Notes: a model not told the origin generated them from the letters alone. DNA of 49,836 nucleotides from Candidatus Roslinia caecavium (GCA_904419955.1 CAJFTO010000019.1:1-49836); one strand, 5' to 3'; positions 7,343-16,275 are shown, counted from the first letter of the stretch. Numbers and translations are program-made.

Positions 7343-8655
7343 TGAATTTAAATAATATAACAAAATTGATTGCAATAATCATAGAATGTGGAATAATGAT
7401 GTATTATTGCCACTCTGTTCTGCCATATAAAAAATCAAAAACGACGAGTTCGTGTATAGCTGTTTTGGGATACATAGTTTACTACTTTATATGTATTTTG
7501 AAATTGCCAACATTAAACATTATTGGATTCGTTGTTATAAATTTTCTAATAATTCTGTTGGGCTATAAAGATACTATTGGAGATGTGATCTTTAAGGTTA
7601 CAATAATAACAGGACTAATGATGTTCAGTGAACTGATTGCTTCTCTACTGATTAAAACAGAAATAAATAATGAATTTGCAACAGCTATAACAGTTGCGAA
7701 AGATATAATTTTTACATTTGCTTCAAAATTATTATATATTACGGCTATGATAATTTTTAGACATTTATCTGTAAATAGGAATCAAAGATACCAAACCAGA
7801 GAAATGATATATTTGGTTGTTCTTCCGATTTCAACCTGTTTATTTTTATATTTATTTAATCAAATCAGTAACATATTAAGCAATGAATTGGAGATATTAT
7901 TTGTAATATTTAGCATATTGCTGGTAGCAGCAAACTTTGTGGCATATTTTGTATGCGAAAAAATAATTGATAAAAATTTACAAAACGAAAAATTAAAGCA
8001 AATTGAATATAAGAAAGAAATCAATGAAAAAAGTTATCGGTTAATTCAAGAAAAGTACAATGAATTGAAAATCTTAGTCCATGACTTTGACAAATATTGC
8101 AATTATATTGACAGTAAGATCGCCGACGGGCAAGAAGACGTGCAGGCTCTTACAAAAAAGATAAAAGACAAAAGTAAAGAGTTTCTAATTGTTGAGTATA
8201 CCAATAATAGAGCTTTGAACATCCTTTTATCCCAAAAAGTCAAAGAATGTAATGAAAAACAGATCGATTTTCAAATCTACTCTCAGAGCGTCGACGTATC
8301 GTTTATTGAAGAAAGCGACGTAATTGCGATTTTTGGGAATCTCATAGACAACGCAATTGAAAGCTGTATGGTCTCAGAAGCTAAAAAGATATTTTTACAA
8401 ATCAAAACATTGAACGATAAATTCCTTGTTATAAATCTTGAGAATAGCTCCAACCAAGAGCCGATTGTGGAAAACGGAAAATTAAAAACAAGAAAAGCCG
8501 ATAGAGATACTCATGGTATAGGTCTACTTAGCGTAAAACATGCATTGGATAATTTACAAGATCATAACGGAAGACTACAGTGGGAATATAACGCTGATAA
8601 ACGTATTTTTATTGCTACTATTCTTATCAGTTTACAAAAAAAGACGAGTAAATGA
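7342..8655 (+). CDS. GHKL sensor histidine kinase (AgrC-like)
   Basis: 437 residues. Hydrophobic N-terminal half (about 1-205) with roughly six membrane helices, a coiled linker (210-245), then a kinase core. The H-box is LVHDFDKYCNYI with His247, the N-box NLIDNAIES, and the G-box HGIGLLSVKHAL. This is the AgrC/ComD/GHKL architecture: membrane sensing of a peptide or small signal and phosphotransfer to the LytTR regulator encoded just upstream and overlapping by one base. Unlike its surroundings, the gene is AT-rich (many AAA, AAT, ATA codons), hinting at separate ancestry. No signal-peptide gene (agrD) or processing protease (agrB) is adjacent, so the ligand is unknown. Confidence 0.9.
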   Translation: MNLNNITKLIAIIIECGIMMYYCHSVLPYKKSKTTSSCIAVLGYIVYYFICILKLPTLNIIGFVVINFLIILLGYKDTIGDVIFKVTIITGLMMFSELIASLLIKTEINNEFATAITVAKDIIFTFASKLLYITAMIIFRHLSVNRNQRYQTREMIYLVVLPISTCLFLYLFNQISNILSNELEILFVIFSILLVAANFVAYFVCEKIIDKNLQNEKLKQIEYKKEINEKSYRLIQEKYNELKILVHDFDKYCNYIDSKIADGQEDVQALTKKIKDKSKEFLIVEYTNNRALNILLSQKVKECNEKQIDFQIYSQSVDVSFIEESDVIAIFGNLIDNAIESCMVSEAKKIFLQIKTLNDKFLVINLENSSNQEPIVENGKLKTRKADRDTHGIGLLSVKHALDNLQDHNGRLQWEYNADKRIFIATILISLQKKTSK

Positions 8656-8657
8656 TG

Positions 8658-8688
8658 CAAATGTTGCAGTATAGCGACAAATTTTGCA
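8658..8688 (+). promoter_or_regulatory. Direct repeat, probable LytTR regulator binding site
   Basis: CAAATGTTGCA (8658-8668) and CAAATTTTGCA (8678-8688) match at 10 of 11 positions with a 20-bp period, close to two helical turns. It starts three bases after the kinase stop and lies eight bases upstream of a weak -35. LytTR regulators bind paired direct repeats in this arrangement, so control by the adjacent LytTR protein is likely. Confidence 0.6.
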
Positions 8689-8696
8689 CCTCTCCT

Positions 8697-8724
8697 TTGC
8701 AAAGCTCTGATAGTGTTATATAAT
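8697..8724 (+). promoter_or_regulatory. Activator-type promoter of the secreted-protein gene
   Basis: Poor -35 TTGCAA (8697-8702), 16-bp spacer, perfect -10 TATAAT (8719-8724). The weak -35 directly downstream of the direct repeat fits activator dependence. The resulting 5' UTR would be about 165 nt. Confidence 0.5.
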
Positions 8725-8898
8725 GCGCTTAGAAACAAACACATGATTGTATGAGTCTTGAGTGCTTAGAAGCGATAATGATATAGCATCTTTCTTATTA
8801 TAAGTATCTGAAAAACCTCTTGATTTATCAATCGTTTTACAAGACTTCGTTTCGTTTTGAAGAAAATCAGTATGACTAAGAAAGAGAGGAAAGTTTTT

Positions 8899-9429
8899 AT
8901 GAAAAAGTTTATAAAATCAACTGCAATGGGTCTGGCTGCAATGGCAACAGTTTCGGTTATGAACGTTAGCGTCTTTGCAGAAAACACAACTATAGACAGT
9001 AATGTCAAAATTAATAATGGAATAGAACAAATGTCGTCATCAATTGTATTATCTAACAGAACGTTTAATACGAATTTAGACGCCACCGGTACTATGGTAT
9101 ACAATTCTGATACAAAGCCCGTTACAGAGCAGTTCTTAAAGGTTTGGGTTAATAACCAGTGCGACAATTGCGGTTCTGTATATATTGTTCAGACCGATGC
9201 TTTTGATCATGAGACCGGGAAATCAACATTGGTAATAGCAAGTATAATACCGAATACTGATAATCAGATAAATAATATTGATATGATTTCAGGATTTGGC
9301 GGCGACTATGCAAAATATAGATATAAAGTCCGCATAGAAGGAACAAACAATGAAGCTGTTTGCGGTCGTGTAGCTCTTAGACAAGGCGTTGATTTATCAG
9401 CGCTTGCAGTCGAAGATAAATTGTATTAA
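8899..9429 (+). CDS. Secreted protein of unknown function, probable target of the LytTR system
   Basis: 176 residues from the ATG at 8899, chosen for the AGAGAGGA site eight bases upstream and because a clean signal peptide (MKKFIKSTAMGLAAMATVSV, cleavage near VFA-EN) begins there; in-frame starts at 8857 and 8872 add only a charged extension. The mature part is about 150 residues, Asn/Thr-rich, with three cysteines (CDNC and VCGR) and a likely beta-rich fold. I recognise no family. It follows the LytTR/kinase pair with a matching direct repeat and activator-type promoter, so it is probably an exported effector of that system. Terminator at 9561. Confidence 0.75.
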   Translation: MKKFIKSTAMGLAAMATVSVMNVSVFAENTTIDSNVKINNGIEQMSSSIVLSNRTFNTNLDATGTMVYNSDTKPVTEQFLKVWVNNQCDNCGSVYIVQTDAFDHETGKSTLVIASIIPNTDNQINNIDMISGFGGDYAKYRYKVRIEGTNNEAVCGRVALRQGVDLSALAVEDKLY

Positions 9430-9560
9430 GCAAAGATATGCTACAAGACATGGCTCTTTTTGGTTATGAAGTGGATAATATCTAACAATTATCAACAAGG
9501 TAAAAATTACAGGTATAAGCTTAACGCATCTTGTTAATAAATCGAATTCTACATAACAAG

Positions 9561-9596
9561 TAGAGTATGCCGATAACGCCGGTATACTCTATTTTT
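9561..9596 (+). terminator. Terminator after secreted-protein gene
   Basis: Twelve-bp stem (9561-9572 with 9580-9591, one G-T pair), seven-base loop, then TTTTT. Confidence 0.85.
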
Positions 9597-9682
9597 GTAC
9601 ATATATCTAAATAAACGACTTTTATAAGCGCCGCCGATACGCCCGCGCGTTACGCAGGTACGCATTTAGGATTACTTTTCAC

Positions 9683-9712
9683 GATCCGCCCAAACGGCGG
9701 ATCTTATTTTTT
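9683..9712 (+). terminator. Second terminator upstream of rnhA
   Basis: Eight-bp perfect stem GATCCGCC/GGCGGATC (9683-9690, 9696-9703) with loop CAAAC and a T-rich tract. The stem resembles the terminator at 1277, suggesting a recurring terminator sequence in this genome. Confidence 0.75.
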
Positions 9713-9746
9713 ATCCCCTAAAACTTCAGTAATTTGATTTTAGCTC

Positions 9747-9775
9747 TGGATTTTAGCCGCCGGTTGTGATACAAT
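9747..9775 (+). promoter_or_regulatory. Probable promoter of rnhA-mnmA-pcrA
   Basis: -10 TACAAT (9770-9775) with a poor -35 TGGATT (9747-9752) at 17-bp spacing. Position fits the following housekeeping genes. Confidence 0.4.
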
Positions 9776-9856
9776 ACTGTAGGCAAGTTAAGGTTTATAG
9801 GTTTTTCCTTAAAAATAACCTAAATAAAATTATAAGATCATATAAGGAAACGCAAT

Positions 9857-10306
9857 ATGTCTGAACTTAAACATGTGGAGATATTCACGGACGGCGCGTG
9901 CAGCGGGAATCCGGGTCCGGGGGGCTACGGCGTCATATTGAGGTACGGCGGATACGAGAAGAGAATATCCGGCGGCGAGGCGTCTACGACCAATAACCGA
10001 ATGGAGCTTACGGCTGTGATAAAAGGACTCGAAGCGCTGAACCAAAGATGCGCTGTGACGCTCTACAGCGACTCAAAATATTTTATAGACGCTATAGACA
10101 AAGGCTGGGCGGTCAGATGGAAGGCGAACGGCTGGATGCGTAACAAAAAAGAAAAGGCTCTCAACCCGGATCTGTGGGAGAAGATATTGGAGCTTATTTC
10201 AAAACACGACGTTAAACTTATTTGGGTGAAAGGACACGACGGACATCCGGAAAACGAGGAATGCGACCGTATGGCGGTAGCGGAATCCAAAAAGTTCCAA
10301 GAATAG
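9857..10306 (+). CDS. rnhA: Ribonuclease HI
   Basis: 149 residues, the usual bacterial length. Degrades the RNA strand of RNA-DNA hybrids, removing primers and R-loops. Catalytic carboxylates Asp12 ([14 protein letters not shown]), Glu50 (NNRMELTA), Asp72 (LYSDSKY) and Asp137 (ECDRMA), with the His-containing loop GHDGHPEN (His127/His130), are all present. RBS AAGGAAAC. It is first of three housekeeping genes running in one direction with short gaps (mnmA 39 bp downstream, then pcrA). Confidence 0.97.
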   Translation: MSELKHVEIFTDGACSGNPGPGGYGVILRYGGYEKRISGGEASTTNNRMELTAVIKGLEALNQRCAVTLYSDSKYFIDAIDKGWAVRWKANGWMRNKKEKALNPDLWEKILELISKHDVKLIWVKGHDGHPENEECDRMAVAESKKFQE

Positions 10307-10345
10307 CGCCCGCGGGTATACGTCCGTAAGATCAGGAGATATAGA

Positions 10346-11431
10346 ATGAAAGAAAAAGTAATTATAGGCATGTCAGGCGGGGTGGACAGCAGCGTCGCGG
10401 CCGCTCTGCTCAAAAATCAGGGCTACGAAGTCGTCGGACTTACGATGAAGCTGTGGGACGGCGACGGTGATTTTATAAACAGAGAGTCCGACGCGGAGAA
10501 AGACGCGGCGAGGATCGCTGAAAAGCTGGGTATCGAATTCCATGTTCTGGATCTTAAAAAGGAATTTAAAGAACATGTTATCGACTATTTTTTAAGCGAA
10601 TACCAAAACGCAAGGACCCCGAATCCGTGTATCGAATGCAACAGGCATCTGAAATTCGGGGCTATGCTGAAAGCGGCGGACGACCTGGGCGCCGAATATA
10701 TCGCGACCGGACACTACGCGAAGGTCGAATATTCCAAGGAGCTCGACAGATATTTACTCAAGCCCTCGAACGCCTTCGGCAAGGATCAGACCTACGTCCT
10801 CTACACGCTCGGACAGAAACAGCTCGCAAGGATAAAAATGCCTCTCGGCGAATTTGAAAACAAGGAACAGATACGCAAAATAGCCGCCGAATTGGGGCTG
10901 TTTACAGCGTCCAAGCCGGACAGTCAGGAGATCTGCTTTATCCCGGACAACGACTACATATCCTTTATACGCCGAAACGGGATCTCGCCCAAGCCCGGGA
11001 ATTTTGTGGACGCGGACGGGAATCCGCTCGGCGTTCACCGGGGGATAACGAATTATACGATAGGTCAGAGAAAAGGCTTGGGGATAGCTTTCGGCAAGCC
11101 GATGTTTGTGACCGAGATCAACGCCAAGACCAACGAGGTGGTCCTCGGCGAAAAGGGCTCCGAATTTTCAAGCGGACTTTACGCGGATAATCTCAATTTT
11201 ATCCCGTTCGACAGACCGGAGCAGGGAAAGAAGGTACTTGCTAAGATACGCTATAGCGCCAAACCCGCTCCCGCTTCGATCGTGATCGAGGATAGAGACG
11301 GGCGAGATATATTAAAGGTCTCGTTCGAGGAGCCGCAGAGAGCGGTAACTCCGGGGCAGTCGGTCGTACTTTACGATCTCGGCGGCGAAACGGTTCTAGG
11401 CGGCGGGATCATATTAAAGTCTTTTAAGTAA
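10346..11431 (+). CDS. mnmA: tRNA-specific 2-thiouridylase
   Basis: 361 residues, normal length. Uses ATP and a persulfide sulfur donor to make the 2-thio group of wobble uridine in Lys/Glu/Gln tRNAs. PP-loop SGGVDSS at 10-16; catalytic pair Cys98 (NPCIECN) and Cys197 (QEICFIPD); substrate-binding motifs TGHYA and GKDQTYVLY are intact. A C-terminal beta-barrel runs from about 215. RBS AGGAG before the ATG. Lies between rnhA and pcrA, same strand. Confidence 0.97.
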   Translation: MKEKVIIGMSGGVDSSVAAALLKNQGYEVVGLTMKLWDGDGDFINRESDAEKDAARIAEKLGIEFHVLDLKKEFKEHVIDYFLSEYQNARTPNPCIECNRHLKFGAMLKAADDLGAEYIATGHYAKVEYSKELDRYLLKPSNAFGKDQTYVLYTLGQKQLARIKMPLGEFENKEQIRKIAAELGLFTASKPDSQEICFIPDNDYISFIRRNGISPKPGNFVDADGNPLGVHRGITNYTIGQRKGLGIAFGKPMFVTEINAKTNEVVLGEKGSEFSSGLYADNLNFIPFDRPEQGKKVLAKIRYSAKPAPASIVIEDRDGRDILKVSFEEPQRAVTPGQSVVLYDLGGETVLGGGIILKSFK

Positions 11432-11465
11432 AAACAGGCAGTATTAAAATTTAGAGGTGAGAACA

Positions 11466-13835
11466 ATAGAATTTACAGAACTGAGAAACAAGATCATAGA
11501 AAAGGATTATCAAAAGCTGAACGCTCGTCAAAAAGAGGCGGTCTTTTCAACAGAAGGGCCTTTGCTCGTGCTCGCGGGCGCGGGGAGCGGAAAAACCACG
11601 GTTATAGTGTATAAGATAGCGCAGCTTATAAAATACGGAAGGGCGTATAACTCCGACTATTCGGCGTTCGAGCCGACCGACCAGCAGCTTGAGTTTTTGA
11701 AATGGTATTTAGACGGCGAGATAGACGAGCTGACCCCGGAGCTTGAGGAGCTTTTAAAGGTCGATCCCGTAAAGCCGTACAACATCCTCGCGATAACCTT
11801 TACCAACAAGGCGGCGGGCGAACTTAAATCGAGGCTTACGGACTTTTTGGGCGCGGACGGAGAAAACGTTTTCGCAAGCACGTTCCACTCGATGTGCGTC
11901 AAATTCCTGCGCCGGGATATAAACCGAATAGGCTATGACCGAAACTTCACGATATACGATACCGCGGATCAGCAGACCGTGGTCAAGGAATGTCTTAAAG
12001 AGCTTAACATAGACGACAAAAAATATCCTCCCCGCGCGGTCCTGAGCCAGATAAGCCGCGCAAAAGATAAGTTGATCGAGCCGAATGAGTATGAAAAAGA
12101 AACGCAAAGCGATTTCTATCTTTCGGAAATAGCGCGGGTATACAAGCTGTATCAAAGCAAGCTTATGGAGAACAACGCGCTCGACTTCGACGATCTGATC
12201 TGTAAGACGGTGGAGCTTCTCGAAGAGAACGAGGATATATTGGATTACTACCAAAATAGATTCAAATACATATTGGTCGACGAGTATCAGGATACCAACC
12301 ACGCGCAATACCGGCTGGTCAGTCTGCTCGCCGCCAAGCACAAGAACCTCTGCGTAGTCGGCGACGACGATCAGAGCATATACAAGTTCAGGGGCGCGGA
12401 CATACAGAATATACTCGGCTTTGAAAACGAGTTCAAAAATTGTAAGGTGATCAAGCTGGAGGAGAACTACCGCTCTACCCAGAATATATTGGACGCCGCA
12501 AACAGCGTCATAAAAAATAATTCGGGGCGCAAGGGCAAAGAGCTCTGGACGTCGAACGGCGACGGCGCCAAGATCTCGGTATACATAGCCGACAACGAAC
12601 ACGCGGAGAGCAGATTCATCGCCGAAAAGATCAAGGAGCTTGGCGGGAACCTAAACGACACCGTCATACTCTACAGGCTAAACGCCCAGTCGCGAGTTAT
12701 CGAGGATACGCTCCTGCGCAGCGCGATACCGTATAAGGTGCTCGGCGGACTAAGGTTCTACGACCGCAAAGAGATCAAGGATCTTACTTCGTACTTAAGA
12801 CTTATCGAAAACCACGGCGACAACGTGGCTCTGCGCAGGGTCATAAACGAGCCGAAACGAGGGATAGGTAACGTCACTCTCGAAAGAGCCGTCTCTATCG
12901 CGGCGGATACTGGAACGACCGTGTTCGAAGTCTGCCAAAACGCTTCGAGCTACGACGAGTTCAGCTCGGCGGCGGCCGCTAAACTGATCGCTTTCGCCGA
13001 ACTTATAACCGGACTAAAAAAAGAGCTGGACGAGGGTATGGGGCTCGAGCTTTTCGTCAGGATGGTAATGAAAAAATCTGGTATGACCGCCGCTCTTGAA
13101 AACGAAACGTCGATCGAGAGCAAGACCAGGCTCGAAAACCTCAACGAGTTTATATCTATGGTTCAGGAAGCGGTTTTGACCAATGGGGAAATTACTCTCG
13201 CCGAACTGCTCGAGGATATATCTCTGATATCCGATATAGACAACTACGACGACGCGCAGGAGACCGTCACGCTGATGACGCTGCACAGCGCCAAGGGACT
13301 TGAGTTTAAAAACGTGTTTTTGATAGGCATGGAGGAGAGCATATTCCCTAGCATACGCGCGTTCGGCTCCGAGGAGGAGCTTGAAGAGGAGCGCCGGCTC
13401 TGCTATGTAGGCATAACGCGAGCCAAAGAAAAACTGTTTATAACCGCGGCCAAATGCAGAACGATATTCGGCCAGACCAAATACAACAAGCCGTCGAGAT
13501 TTTTAAGCGAGATCCCGGAAGAGCTTATAGAGAAGATCGAGCCGCCGAAACCGGTATTCGATTTTGACGATATCTATGTAAGACCTAAGTACGACGCCAA
13601 GGCTTCGAGCGACCTGCTCATGTCTCAGTCGGTTCATAAGGAGCCGCCTAAGATCGCCCAGACCGAAGCCCCCAGCTTCAGTCCCGGAGACGTCGTCTCG
13701 CACAGAAAGTTCGGCGTCGGCACGGTCGTCTCCGCACAGAACATGGGCGCGGACTGTCTGCTTTTGATAAATTTCGAATCGGTCGGCGAAAAACGCCTTA
13801 TGGCCGCCTACGCCAATCTGGAAAAAGTAAATTGA
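11466..13835 (+). CDS. pcrA: UvrD/PcrA-type DNA helicase, apparent AUA start
   Basis: About 789 residues. SF1A 3'-5' helicase for repair and plasmid replication. Walker A AGAGSGKTT; motif II VDEYQDT; motif III GDDDQSIYKFRGA; motif IV ENYRSTQNI; motif V LHSAKGLEF; motif VI CYVGITRAKEKL. The C-terminus carries the Tudor-like PGDVVSHRKFGVGTV segment of PcrA. Between motifs I and Ia is an insertion of about 45 residues. A near-perfect Shine-Dalgarno AGAGGTGA (11453-11460) points to the ATA at 11466. The only standard in-frame start nearby is GTG 11457, which overlaps that site and has none of its own. I therefore list ATA; a caller using standard starts would give 11457. Confidence 0.93.
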   Translation: MEFTELRNKIIEKDYQKLNARQKEAVFSTEGPLLVLAGAGSGKTTVIVYKIAQLIKYGRAYNSDYSAFEPTDQQLEFLKWYLDGEIDELTPELEELLKVDPVKPYNILAITFTNKAAGELKSRLTDFLGADGENVFASTFHSMCVKFLRRDINRIGYDRNFTIYDTADQQTVVKECLKELNIDDKKYPPRAVLSQISRAKDKLIEPNEYEKETQSDFYLSEIARVYKLYQSKLMENNALDFDDLICKTVELLEENEDILDYYQNRFKYILVDEYQDTNHAQYRLVSLLAAKHKNLCVVGDDDQSIYKFRGADIQNILGFENEFKNCKVIKLEENYRSTQNILDAANSVIKNNSGRKGKELWTSNGDGAKISVYIADNEHAESRFIAEKIKELGGNLNDTVILYRLNAQSRVIEDTLLRSAIPYKVLGGLRFYDRKEIKDLTSYLRLIENHGDNVALRRVINEPKRGIGNVTLERAVSIAADTGTTVFEVCQNASSYDEFSSAAAAKLIAFAELITGLKKELDEGMGLELFVRMVMKKSGMTAALENETSIESKTRLENLNEFISMVQEAVLTNGEITLAELLEDISLISDIDNYDDAQETVTLMTLHSAKGLEFKNVFLIGMEESIFPSIRAFGSEEELEEERRLCYVGITRAKEKLFITAAKCRTIFGQTKYNKPSRFLSEIPEELIEKIEPPKPVFDFDDIYVRPKYDAKASSDLLMSQSVHKEPPKIAQTEAPSFSPGDVVSHRKFGVGTVVSAQNMGADCLLLINFESVGEKRLMAAYANLEKVN

Positions 13836-13848
13836 ACTTAAACGTTTA

Positions 13849-13878
13849 AGGCCGCGCCCTGCTCATACGGCGCGGCCT
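13849..13878 (+). terminator. Hairpin after pcrA
   Basis: Ten-bp perfect GC-rich stem (13849-13858 with 13869-13878) and ten-base loop. There is no T-tract, so termination efficiency is uncertain. Confidence 0.5.
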
Positions 13879-14005
13879 GTATGCAAATCGGAAAAACTTG
13901 AACAAATATCGATAATAAAAAAACGTCGCAGAGGATCTAAGCGTTCGCCAAGCGCTATTACCGACGAAATATTCTCGAACGCGGCGCGCCAACCGATCTT
14001 GTACC

Positions 14006-14036
14006 TTGCGGCAAGGATAGATACATTTTTTATAAT
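14006..14036 (+). promoter_or_regulatory. Possible promoter of methyltransferase gene with palindrome
   Basis: -10 TATAAT (14031-14036) with TTGCGG (14006-14011) at a long 19-bp spacing. A 13-bp palindrome CCTTGCGGCAAGG (14004-14016) covers the -35. Suggestive of regulation, but the regulator is unknown. Confidence 0.35.
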
Positions 14037-14067
14037 ACGCGCGGGCGGAAAGGGTGTGAAAAACAAT

Positions 14068-14817
14068 ATGTACGATGAGTTTTCAAAAGTATACGATAAA
14101 TTTCAGGACATAGACTACGACAAATTCGTCGGCTTTTATCTTGATATATTCAAAAAAAGAAACATGTCGCCGGAGCTGATACTCGACTTGGCTTGCGGCA
14201 CGGGAAATATCACGATCCCCATGGCCAAGCTCGGCTACAACATGATCGGTCTGGATATATCTACCGAAATGCTGAATATAGCCCGTCAAAAAGCCGCCGA
14301 AACCGAAACGAAACACGACATACTCTTTCTTCAGCAGGATATGACCGAGTTCGAGCTCTACGGCACGGTGGACGTCATAATCTGCGCGCTCGACGGAATC
14401 AACTATTTAAGCGGCCCGGACGAACTTGAAGATGTCTTTGCGCTCGTCCATAATTATCTGAATCCGGGCGGTATAATGATATTCGATATAAACACCGAAT
14501 ACAAGCTCGAGCATATTTTAGGCGACAACGTATTCGTCTACGACGACGACGGCGCGTACTGCGTATGGAACTGCTTCTACGATAAAGGCGAGCGGACGTC
14601 CTCTTTTGAACTCAATATATTTATCAAAGACGAGGAGACCGGTCTCTACTCGCGCAGCGACGAGTATCAGGAGGAAAGAGCCTTTTCGATAGAAGAGATA
14701 TCGAGAGCCGTGCAAAAATCGGGTCTTGGCGTCTACGCAGTCTACGACGAACTCAAGTTCGAAGCGCCTAAGGACGAGTCCGAACGGGTATTCTTCGTCG
14801 TTGAAAAGGAAACGTAA
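14068..14817 (+). CDS. Class I SAM-dependent methyltransferase
   Basis: 249 residues from the ATG at 14068, where the protein begins MYDEFSKVYDKFQD, the typical opening of this small methyltransferase family; an upstream extension to 13999 has no similarity to the family. A GTG at 14056 is an alternative. SAM motif I LDLACGTGNITIPMAKLG, acidic end of strand 2 GLDIS, and motif post-II MTEFEL are visible. Substrate cannot be told; relatives are annotated as methyltransferase type 11/25. Stands alone between pcrA and the aquaporin gene. Confidence 0.88.
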   Translation: MYDEFSKVYDKFQDIDYDKFVGFYLDIFKKRNMSPELILDLACGTGNITIPMAKLGYNMIGLDISTEMLNIARQKAAETETKHDILFLQQDMTEFELYGTVDVIICALDGINYLSGPDELEDVFALVHNYLNPGGIMIFDINTEYKLEHILGDNVFVYDDDGAYCVWNCFYDKGERTSSFELNIFIKDEETGLYSRSDEYQEERAFSIEEISRAVQKSGLGVYAVYDELKFEAPKDESERVFFVVEKET

Positions 14818-14916
14818 TATAGTTTTAACACGCGTATAACCTGCCTTTTAAAAAATTATAGTATAATAGTAGGGTAAACGATAATATTAATCATTATATT
14901 TTTTAGGAGGTATGTT

Positions 14917-15609
14917 ATGAGAAAGTACGTAGCGGAATTTATCGGTACGTTTGTACTGACGTTTGTAAGCTGCGGCGCGGCCGCGGTATCGGGCGGAATC
15001 GACGGAGTTTTGGGCATACTCGGCATAGCCGCCGCGTTCGGTCTGTCGATCGTGGCAATGGCGTATTCCATCGGAAATATATCCGGCTGCCACATCAACC
15101 CGGCCGTATCGCTCGCGATGCTTATCAGCAAGCGCATGAGCGGAAAAGACTTTGTAGGCTATGTTATAGCCCAGATTTTAGGCGGTATCGTAGCGGCCTG
15201 TCTCTTAAAGTTGATAGGAAACATGTGCGACCCCGTTATAACCGGTCTTGGAACGAACGGTTACGGCGATTTATCTTACGTAGGTCTTAATATGGGCGGA
15301 GCTCTTATCGTTGAGATCGTATTGACCTGCATTTTCCTTATCGCTATCTTGGGCGTGACTTCCAAGTCGTCGTTCTCAAGCGTTTCGGGTCTTGTTATAG
15401 GTCTTACGCTGACCTTTGTTCATATCATAGGTATCCCGCTCACGGGTACGAGCGTCAACCCGGCGAGAAGCCTCGGCCCCGCTCTTTTGGAAGGCGGAGA
15501 AGCTTTGGCTCAGGTATGGGTATTTATTATCGGCCCGCTTGTAGGCGCGGCGATCGCGGCTTTTATATGGATGTATTTAAGCCCGGAGAAAAAGAGTAAC
15601 AAAAAATAA
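14917..15609 (+). CDS. Aquaporin / MIP-family channel
   Basis: 230 residues, six membrane helices and two half-helices with both NPA motifs (61-63 HINPAVS, 181-183 VNPARSLGP). Arg184 after the second NPA is the conserved selectivity residue. Length and sequence are closer to AqpZ-type water channels than to GlpF glycerol facilitators, which usually have extra loop residues, but glycerol passage is not excluded. RBS AGGAGG six bases before the ATG; a TATAAT lies at 14862. Followed by its own terminator and then mscL, a second osmotic-stress gene. Confidence 0.92.
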   Translation: MRKYVAEFIGTFVLTFVSCGAAAVSGGIDGVLGILGIAAAFGLSIVAMAYSIGNISGCHINPAVSLAMLISKRMSGKDFVGYVIAQILGGIVAACLLKLIGNMCDPVITGLGTNGYGDLSYVGLNMGGALIVEIVLTCIFLIAILGVTSKSSFSSVSGLVIGLTLTFVHIIGIPLTGTSVNPARSLGPALLEGGEALAQVWVFIIGPLVGAAIAAFIWMYLSPEKKSNKK

Positions 15610-15654
15610 TTGCATAATTTTAAAGTTATCGTTTATACATAATTAGTTTAAACG

Positions 15655-15685
15655 GGCGCGCCGCACGGTTCGGCGCGTCTTTTTT
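15655..15685 (+). terminator. Terminator of aquaporin gene
   Basis: Nine-bp GC stem (15655-15663 with 15671-15679, one wobble), loop CACGGTT, then six T residues. Confidence 0.9.
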
Positions 15686-15771
15686 GTTATATCTGTAAAT
15701 CCTATATGTTTTACATACTTCTAATATGCGATCGATCTAAAATCTCTTGCACTAAAAACAACGCCGAACAT

Positions 15772-15800
15772 TTGACAAACGCGTCGTTATATATTATAAT
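15772..15800 (+). promoter_or_regulatory. Consensus sigma-A promoter of mscL
   Basis: Perfect -35 TTGACA (15772-15777), 17-bp spacer, perfect -10 TATAAT (15795-15800). Predicts high constitutive transcription. Confidence 0.88.
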
Positions 15801-15828
15801 TTATAGAAAACTATAGAGGAGTATACAT

Positions 15829-16275
15829 ATGAAGAAATTTTTGTCGGAATTTAAAACGTTTATCACCAGAGGCAACGTCCTCGACCTGGCTGTCGGCGTT
15901 ATCATAGGCGGAGCTTTCCAATCTATTGTAAACTCGCTTGTAAACGATATAATCTCGCCGCTGCTCGGACTTTTCGGAGGTCTTGATTTTTCGCAGATGA
16001 CTTTTACCATCTTGGACGTCGAGATAAGATACGGCGCTTTTATAACCAGCGTCATCTCGTTCCTGATAATGGCTCTTGTCATCTTCTGCCTTGTAAAAGC
16101 CGTTAACTCGGTCTTGGCGCTCGGCAAGAGGTTCGAGAAGAAAGAGGACGAAGAACCCACGGAAAAAGAATGTCCGTACTGCTTCGAAAAAATCAATATC
16201 AAGGCTACGAAATGCCCGCACTGCGCTTCGCTTTTAGAGGCGGAGATTACTCAAACCGCCGGTTCGGATAAATAA
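15829..16275 (+). CDS. mscL: Large-conductance mechanosensitive channel with zinc-ribbon tail
   Basis: 148 residues. Releases solutes on hypo-osmotic shock. Residues 1-103 are a standard MscL: the N-terminal amphipathic helix, TM1 ([17 protein letters not shown]), the periplasmic loop, and TM2 ([16 protein letters not shown]). After the usual charged segment ([10 protein letters not shown]), where many MscL proteins end in a helical bundle, there is a four-cysteine zinc-ribbon-like module (Cys115, Cys118, Cys129, Cys132; CPYC...CPHC). The tail is cytoplasmic by topology; its function is unknown. RBS AGAGGAG. Convergent with the giant secreted protein gene. Confidence 0.95.
   Translation: MKKFLSEFKTFITRGNVLDLAVGVIIGGAFQSIVNSLVNDIISPLLGLFGGLDFSQMTFTILDVEIRYGAFITSVISFLIMALVIFCLVKAVNSVLALGKRFEKKEDEEPTEKECPYCFEKINIKATKCPHCASLLEAEITQTAGSDK

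Larger units (their letters stand above)
9430..9746. other. Intergenic region with two terminators
   Basis: About 300 bp without a gene between the secreted protein and rnhA. It holds two separate intrinsic terminators (9561-9596 and 9683-9712) and otherwise nothing I can identify. Confidence 0.6.
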
